Of a DNA stretch of 38,550 nt, positions 11,101-20,100 are shown in pieces. A program made the position numbers and the translations under genes. Under the pieces are notes generated by a model. It was not told the origin of the DNA. It searched no databases and saw nothing but the letters and a program-made list of their open reading frames with translations. The stretch is from Bacteroidales bacterium UBA4243 (GTDB lineage: Bacteria > Bacteroidota > Bacteroidia > Bacteroidales > F082). The DNA lies in contig DGXB01000093.1 of assembly GCA_002396205.1 (NCBI GenBank), positions 1 through 38,550 on the forward strand. Direction: 5' to 3'. Positions within the stretch are counted from its first letter, which is position 1. Each line of letters begins with the position of its first letter.

Positions 11101-14100
11101 CCTGGCACTTCATGAACAGCGGAAAAGCCACGGTGAACATCGTTGGCGGCACGGTGGGTACCGCTGGCGGCGAGAAAGACGACCTGCCCACAGGCAACGT
11201 CTTTGGCGGATGCCGCGGTGAGGCAGCACCCACCATCCCCAACACACCGCGCTACCAATATGCCCCTTCGTTCTTCTCGGGTTATGTCAACATGACGGAT
11301 GTCACCATAGGCCGCTTGGCCGAAGGCACCGAAGGGCAGGAAGGCTATGTGGCAGCCTCTGGTCCCCTCATCTATGGCTCGGTGTATGGCGGCGGCGAGG
11401 ATGGTCATGTGCGCCGCAGCACCAACGTGACGGTCAACTACGGCGAAATCGGCTTGGCCTATAATGCAGATAACATCGCAAATGTTGGCACCGTAGACGA
11501 AAACGGCAACACTGTTACCCCCACCCATTTCAAGTGGCTGCTCCGAGGCAACGTGACCGGTTCGGGATCGGGCATCAGCAAGTATGAATACGACCTGCCC
11601 GACAGCAACCCGACATTGAACTACGATGGCATCATAAATGAAAACCACACGTTCACCTACACCTATAACGGGAGAACCATTACGCTCAGTGAGAAAGACT
11701 ACAGCAACTCGTCAGGCTCGGTGACCGACAGTACCTCGGTCGTCATCAATGGCGGCACGATCTATCGCAACATCTATGGCGGCGGCTCGTTGGCCACGGT
11801 GGGGCCACCCTATATTCCAGGCACCATTAACCCTAATGAGGAGTTAGGCAAACCATCCCATTGGTCGAAGAACATCGTTGAAGTCAAGAGTGGCACAGTG
11901 GGCGAAAGCGCTGGCGTGGTAGCAGGCTACGGCGGCCATGTGTTCGGCGCAGGCCGTGGTGTTGAGACTGTCGACATCGAAAAATTCTCCACCTCGGTGC
12001 AAACGCAGGTCACCATCGGAAGCGAAACCACTCATGACGCCCTCGTCTACGGCAATGTGTATGGCGGCGGCGAAGTCGGGCAAGTGTCCGACGACACCGA
12101 AGCCAATGTGGTGAGTGGACAAGTGGGCACGATCGACTACACCGACGCCAATCACGATGGCACTTTTGATGGCGTCACGCACACCACCGGCGGCAAAGTG
12201 TTCGGTGGCGGCAAGGGCCTTGCGAGCGTTGTTGAAGCGGCGCGAGTGAAAGGCAACTCAAATGTCAACATCAGGGGCGGCCATGTGCTCTTTAATGTGT
12301 ATGGCGGCGGCGAGATGGCTTCCGTGGGGCTGAGAGAGCAATACACCTACACTACAGGCGAGGGAAACGAGCAAACCGAACACACAGACTACAGACCTAA
12401 ACTTAATACTGGCTTGGCCAAGGTGACCGTCACCGGTGGCCAAGTGGGACCTGCTCCGAGAGTGGAGTCAGGCTACAACATCCCCATCGGCCTGAACGGT
12501 GTTGACGGCTACGTGTTTGGCGGTGGCAAAGGCATCGCCAACGACTATATCACCGATCCGACACATCCTTATAGTGGAAGTTATCATTCCTTTGCCGATG
12601 TCAATAATACAGAGGTCACTGTGAACATACCCGCGTCAGCCGATGCCAACACCAACCGCATTTGGGGCAGCATCTTCGGCGGCGCCGAAGACGGCCACGT
12701 GCTTGGCAATGCCCATACTTATTATATCAGTGGTCTCATGGGCACCACTGGCACCACGAGCTACGACGGCAACATCTTTGGCGGCGGACGCAACTACAGC
12801 AAGGCCAACTACAACGCTGGCCGAGTGCGTGGCAACATCACCGTCGAAATGAGCGGCGGCCAAATCTATGGCTCCATCTTTGGCGGTGGCCGTCTTGCCT
12901 TGACGGGTGTCGACCTCTATGGCAACATCATCCCCGACGAAGAAGGTGAAAACGGCCAGAAATTCGGAAATGTCACAGTGAAGGTAAAAGGCGGCAAGGT
13001 GGGCAACGAGGCACTCATCGAGAACTTCACCACCTACAGCATGGGCGACGTGTTTGGTGGTGGCAAGGGCGACAAGACGGGTATCGTAGCCGCCCCTAAC
13101 ACCCATCATCCCAAAGCATCGGTCTTGCTTGTATCCATGACCAAAAACACTGAAGTTGAGATTTCGGAGGCCAAACCAGACGTTCCCACCAGAATCTACG
13201 GTTCGGTGTATGGCGGCGGCGAAATGGCCAATGTGGGTCAATACACTTGGGATTTGGTTCCTAACCAGGAGCCGCAAAACATTACCCTGAAGGACGGCAC
13301 GGGTGTTGCCAAGGTCACCGTAAGCGGCGGCATCATTGGTATTGACAATATGTCGTTGAGTTCGGATGACATCCATGTCGATGCAAACTTCAATCTTACC
13401 AGAAACATGGATATTGGCCATGTGTTTGGCGGTGGAGAAGGCATTGTGGATGACCCCGACAGGCTTGACGACAATGGTCAACTCTTATATCCCCAGGTCA
13501 GTATCGTTGAAGGCGGCCAAACCATGTCGATATCCCTTTTCAACTTGATGAATACCGTGGGCGAAACCCAGGTGACCGTCAGCGGTGATGCCTTTGTGAA
13601 AGGCTCGGTGTATGGCGGCGGCTTGAACGGACATGTGGAACGCGACGCGAAGGTCTATATCCAAGGCGGACAGATTGGCTTTGGCGAAAACGCCGATGGC
13701 ACGGATAATTCCAAGTATGCCAATGAATTGTTTGTCAACCCGCTTCAGGAAGGCGGAATCACCACCAGCTTGGCGGGCTGCCCGCACTGGGATTTGGGCA
13801 ATGCCTCCGGTACCATTATCCCTTACGATCCTGTTTGGATCTCCCAAGGGAACCCACCAAGGGATGGAACTTCATGGTATGGCAATGTGTATGGCGGCGG
13901 CTCCGGGTTGTTCCCATACGTTGTTAAAAACACTTCTAATAATCAATGGGAGAGCCATTGGAACAGTTATTCGGGACAAGTGAAAGGCAACACCCGCGTG
14001 GAAATCTCGGGCGGGCACATTCTTACCAATGTGTATGGCGGCTGTGAGATTACGAATGTAGGCTCATACGGCTACGATAACACCCAAGGTGTCACCAATA

Positions 14101-17100
14101 TTTCAGGCGTAGGCAAAGGAAAAGCCACTATCGTGATGCGTGGCGGCTCCATCGGTGTGCCACGCACTGCCGATCAGATTGAACAATTCCCTCTTTCCGG
14201 CGACCTCTTTGGCGCTGGAAAGGGCGACCCGCGCACCGCTTTCAATACTTGGACCAACGTGGCCAACACCGACATCACCATAACGGGTGGCTTCGTCTAC
14301 GGCTCCGTGTTTGGCGGCGGCGAGGACGGCCACGTCATCGAAGACACCAAGATCTTGGTCAGCAAGGCTGAAGGTAGCGACTTGGTCATTGGCTGCCACG
14401 GCAACACGGGCTTGGAAGGCAACGTGTTTGGCGGTGGCCAGGGCGATGTCCCTGAAGCCCTTACCGCTGGCGGTTTGGGCGGCAACACCCTCGTCGAAGT
14501 GAAAGATGGCAACATCCTTGGCTCCGTCTACGGCGGTGGCAGCACTGGCTCGGTAGGCATTCGCTTCGTGCCAGCAGGCCATCAACAATATGGTTTGGTT
14601 CAAGATGGCGAAAACCACGGCTATACCACCGTCAACATCAGCGGCGGCACCATCGGCCATGTCGACAACACGGAGCGCATTGGCGGCAACGTGTATGGCG
14701 GCTGCAAAGGCCTTGCCGGCCCTCCAGGCTCCATCTTCCAGAGTATGGCCAAGGTCAAGGAAACCCATGTGAACATTTCGCAAGCCAATGGCAAGAAAAC
14801 CTTCATCATGGGTTCGGTGTTCGGTGCCGGCGAAGACGGCCATGTGACAAAAGACACCCATGTCGCCGTTTCAGGTGGACAGATCGGCGGTGATCGGTAT
14901 TATGCTGGTGATGCCACGCCTCATTTATGTGCAAACGAATTCCACGGCAATGTGTATGGCGGTGGACGTGGCTTGGGCACCTATACCGACAATAACGGCA
15001 ACCCGCAATACAGCATCACCGCTGGTAAAGTGGATGGCAACACCAATGTCAGCATCACGGGCGGGCGCGTTTGCCGCGACGTGTATGGCGGCGGCAATTT
15101 CTCCTCGGTGGGCGACCCCAATGAAGAACCCGTGAACGGACAATACGCTACAGGCTTGGCCACCGTCATCGTCAGTGACGGCAAAATCGGTATCGGCAGT
15201 GGCGAATACAACAACGACTATGCAAGTGGACACGTGTTCGGCTCGGGCCACGGCAAGGCCGGCGCATTGTATGCCGACAAGGCCTTTGTGAAGAATACCT
15301 TTGTGAACATCAAGGAGAATGCCATCGTTTATGGTTCGGTGTTCGGCTCGGGCGAAGACGGACACGTGCGCAAGAACACCCATGTGAAGGTTGAAGGCGG
15401 CACCATCGGCGTTACGGGCACCACGGGCTACGAAGGCAACGTTTACGGCGGTGGCCGTGGCCTCGATCCGGATGCCCAAGGCCACCTGAGTCCTTCGGCT
15501 GGAAAAACCGAGGGCAACACTTTGGTTGAGGTCGTGGGCGGCTGGGTGAAAGGCTCCGTCTTTGGTGGAGGCCGCTTGGCTTCGGTGGGCGACCCCGATG
15601 AAGAACCCGTGAACGGACAATACGCTACAGGCTTGGCCGAGGTCGTCATCGGCGACGGCTCGGGAACGAAAACAGCTACTATTGGCACCACACATGAAGC
15701 CCAGACTTCCGTTGAATTCGGCGGCAATGTCTATGGTGGCGGCAAGGGCCAGGCTGGAGCGACCTACAGAGACCTCACCTTTGTGAAAAACACCTCTGTG
15801 ACCATTCGTAAGGGCGCAGCCGTCCACGGCTCGGTGTTTGGCGGCGGCGAAGACGGCCATGTGCGCCAAACCTCGACGGTGAACGTCACTGGCGGCACCG
15901 TCGGCGACAATGAGTCAACTTGCGCAAACAAATACCACGGCAACGTGTATGGCGCAGGCCGAGGCATCGACAACACGGAGCAAGGTGCAGGCGGCTACAG
16001 CTGGACGGCAGGCCGTGTCAACTGGAGCGCGACGGTCAATATCAGCGGCGGCCACATCTATCGTAATGTTTACGGTGGCGGCAACCTTGCTTCGGTGGGT
16101 CGCGTGAAGCGAGACGAGAACTATAATTTGGTTCTGCTCCCCAATGGCGACATGAACCCGTTGGATCAGAAAGATCGACCGATGTACAACAATGATGGCT
16201 CACTCAACGATCAATTCGATCCCGCTTTGCTTACGGGCTGGGCACATGTGAACATCACCGGGGGCACCATCGGCAGCGATGCAGACATTGACGACTTCCA
16301 CGGCAACGTGTTCGGATCGAGCCACGGCATGGCAGGCGAGGATTTCAAGAACTTGGCCTATGTCCACAATGCCGAAGTGAAGGTTTCGGAGGCTGGCTCG
16401 GAAAATCCCACTTTGATAAAAGGCTCGGTGTTTGGCGGCGGCGAGGACGGCCATGTGACCCTCGATACCAAGGTGACCGTCAATGGAGGCCAAATCGGAG
16501 CCAAGGACAACGACGCGCTTAAGGGCAACGTGTACGGCGGTGGCCGTGGCATCGACCTCGACCAAAGCCAGAATCCACCTGCGTTAAGTTCCACGGCCGG
16601 CTTGGTGAAAGGTCACACCCGCGTTTACGTCAATGGTGGCACCATCAAGAATAGCGTCTATGGCGGTGGCAACCAGAGTGTGGTGCGCCAGGAGAAGGTG
16701 GTCAACATCAACGGTGGCACCGTTGAACAAGACGTGTTCGGCGGCTGCAATGCCGTGCCCGAAGGCCGCCAACATATCGGCCTGAAGACCGTCAATGTGC
16801 GCAATGGCCTCATCAAGGGCAACGTGTATGGTTGCAGCCATAACTCCACCGATGGCAATGCAGAGGTCACCCCCACGACAGACAACCCATCTTGGACGGC
16901 ATTTGTCAACATCAGCGGCGGCGTGATTGGCGGCAACACCGACAAAGGCAACGTACACGGTGCAGGCTTTGAAGGCATGGTGAATGGCTCGGTGTGCGTC
17001 AACGTCGGAAAGGATGCCATTGTCAAGCAAGTGAACGATGCAAACCAACCCCGCATTGCGGCCAACACGTTCTACAACGACTGTGGCGGCGACGAGCCAG

Positions 17101-20100
17101 GTCTCGCACCAGGCCAAACAGCCATCGAGCCTACCGTGGGCAAGCTCATCATCCGAGGCTCGGTGTTTGGCGGCTCCGACTATTTCGGCAGCACCCAATC
17201 CACCAACTGGGACAATTTCGACATCACGGGCTACAGCAACCTCTATATCGACGGCACTGGATACAATACCACAGCCACCGATCCAAGCACGGCAGGTTAC
17301 ATGAACATCGGAGGCGGGTTGTTCGGCAGCGGCACCCACTGCGAGAGTGGCGCCTTGGGTCGCCATATCCTTCTGAAGGGCTATGGCACCCGCGACAGCG
17401 AGAGCGAGTTGACCCAAGCCACCCGCACGCTGACCACCATCCAGCGCGGCGGCATCGTCTTGCTCGACAATGCCAACGTGAACCTGACTGGTGCCGCAGA
17501 CATCAGCGGAAGGGCGGATGCCACAAAGGACTATGGCGTGATGAAAGTCGACGACGGACTGTTGGTGACCAATGCCACCGGCATCGTGTTGGGCGCAGCC
17601 AATGCTCCCGCTTACATGGACTGCATCAAACAAGTCAGGAGCTTGCACCTCAAATCGGGCACCTCATACGAGAACATGAGTGCCAACGGCAACTGGGAGT
17701 GGATCGGTATTAAGGGCGACACCCCTGAAACCGCCCAATTGTATTACACGGAAACCGCACCAAACGTTGCTTTGGCATCCAATGCTGAAAACGTCATCAT
17801 CTTCAACGACATCTCAAAGCTGTGGGTGCGCTACACGCAGGGCACGACCAACCTTTACGGCGAGCTTCAGGGCTTCTTCCGCATGAGGGGCGACAGCTAC
17901 CAGCCTTACGGCACCGAGAGCTTCGCCTACGCCCGCCCGAAGATCACGGATGAATATGCGACGAACGACAACCGTGCCGACGGCGGCTTCCTGAGCTACA
18001 ACAACAACTACAACTTCTTCACCGACGGTGGCGATGATTTCACCAAGACGAAGCAGCATCCTTACACCAATGTGCTCTATTTGGGCAAGGACGACCGCCA
18101 GGAATACCGAGAATGGGTCATCCCCAAGCGTAAAGGCCGTTGGTATGTGGACGGACGTCCCGGACAGTGGGGACACGACAACAAGTCGAAAGTCACCGAT
18201 GCCGCAGGCCTCTTCCCCGACAAGCCCAAGAAGACCATCTTTGGTGAAGTGAACAATTCTACCGGAAGCTTTGGTGGTATCATCACCGAGCATTATCCTG
18301 AAGGATCGCCCAATGCCAGGTTTAACTATTCCTACAAGAACGACGTGATTTACGTCGTGGGTGCATTGTCGGCTGCCGACGAGAAAGCCATCGTTGAAGG
18401 CAATGCAACCTACACTATGCAAGATAGCATTGGCGGTGGTGTCCACTATCCTTTGAAACTCTATCGTTATCCCGGTGGTCACGAGATGAGCAATGGTTTG
18501 ATTGACCACGGTGGCGGTGGACACATCAATAAGGAAGACTTGTGGGGCGTGGCCGAGAACAGCACAGCAGGTCCAGGTGCCAACTATGGCGCCATGCTCA
18601 ATGTGGGTAGGAATGAGCAAATCACCTTGCAGGGCGTGATGATGGATGGATTGTATGACTTCACCAATGAAGACAAGGTAACCCATCAGATTCCCACGAA
18701 TTTGGAGCCTTCAACCAGCAACTTCGACCCCAAGCGAGTCATCATGCCTTTGGTTGTGACCTATCCCAACGCGACACTTACCCTCAATGGTGGCACTGAG
18801 TTGAAGCGTGGATACAACAACAATGATGCCGCCACTACTTGGTACAACAACGCTGACTTTACGCCTTCAGACGATGTCATCCACGGCGGTGCGGTCTTCG
18901 TCAACCAAAGCGCCACAATGAACGTGAGTGGCATGGTGACCATCACCGACAACTGGCAACAAAAGGGGACAGGAGAACAGGTCGATAAAGTCAAGTGCAA
19001 TGTGTATCTGCCCACTTTCGCGAAGCACATCAACATTACCGATGCACTGACCTTTGGAACGCAGATTGGCGTCACAAGCCCCGTCAGGAACACTTCGACG
19101 CACTTCGTGCACAACACCTTCTCGCCAGTGGCCGTGGCAACGACACGGGAAAATGCCGCTTTCGCCTGGGAGAAGAACATGTTCCTCGACGACCAGCAGT
19201 GGTTCTTCGTGAACGGCCATACCAACGACAACCATAAGGACACCTATTATTCGACTTCCATTGAGGATTATGTCTATCCTTATACGGACGATGATGCCGT
19301 GGTCAGCCACTTCAATCCCGAAACGACCTTGTTCTTTGGTTGGACTTGGGCCAACGTGGTGAGGACACAGCCTGCGGGCTATACGGTGAATGACAACAAC
19401 ATCACCGTTTCCACAAAGGAAGGCATGGCCTGGCTCATCAGCAAGTCGGCTGGAATGAACGGCCAGACAGCCATCGACTTCACAGGCGCCAAGATTTCGC
19501 AAACCGACGACATCGACATGCAACAATACGTTTGGGTGCCGGTGGGTACCGAGAGCAATCCGTTCAAGGGAACCTACGATGGTAAAGGCCATCTTATCAA
19601 GAACCTCAGCATCGACTACATCGGCGATGGTGACCTTCGATACGAACGCGAAAACTATGGACTTTTCGGCTATGTCAACGGAAATGGCGTGGTCAACCGC
19701 ACCTTTGTCGTGAGCGGCTTGGTCAGCCCAGAGGGGGCTGCCGAGATGGAACTTGGCGGCTTGGCGGGTACACTCGACGGCTCGGCCACCATCTCAAACA
19801 GCGAGGCTGCCGTTGCCATCGAAAGCCCCAACAGCAGCAGCAACGCGGGTGGCCTGGTCGGACAAATGCTGGGTGGCACGATCCATTCTTCAATGGCCAT
19901 GCCCGACTTCACCCTCAGCCAATATGGTGCCGTGGGCGGTTTGGCCGGTATCACGAAGAACAGCGGAGGAGACAACCCGATCACGCCGTCAATCAAGAAC
20001 TCGTTTGCCCAAGTGAAGTTTGACTTCCCGACAAACGCTGTGTCAACGGTCGGCGGACTTGTCGGAAAGAGCGTGAGCTTGAGTTTGGTCAACAACTATT

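Larger units (their letters stand above)
8218..17340 (+). repeat. VYGGG/EDGHV repeat array of the 4753-residue protein
   Basis: Hierarchical repeat. Small units are V/I-Y/F-G-G-G plus a strand-turn. They group into larger modules of very roughly 150-250 residues marked by GSVFGGGEDGHV followed by a TxVxVxGGxIG strand, GNVYGGGRG, then AGxVxGNTxVxIxGGxV and VYGGGxxASVG. EDGHV appears exactly eight times between about 9380 and 16460. Variants ENGHV, LNGHV and EVGQV occur at further positions. Confidence 0.8.

Noticed and set aside
8218..17340. Repeat array considered as CRISPR or satellite DNA
   Set aside because: Repeats are degenerate, of uneven length, and fully explained as coding repeats in one open frame.
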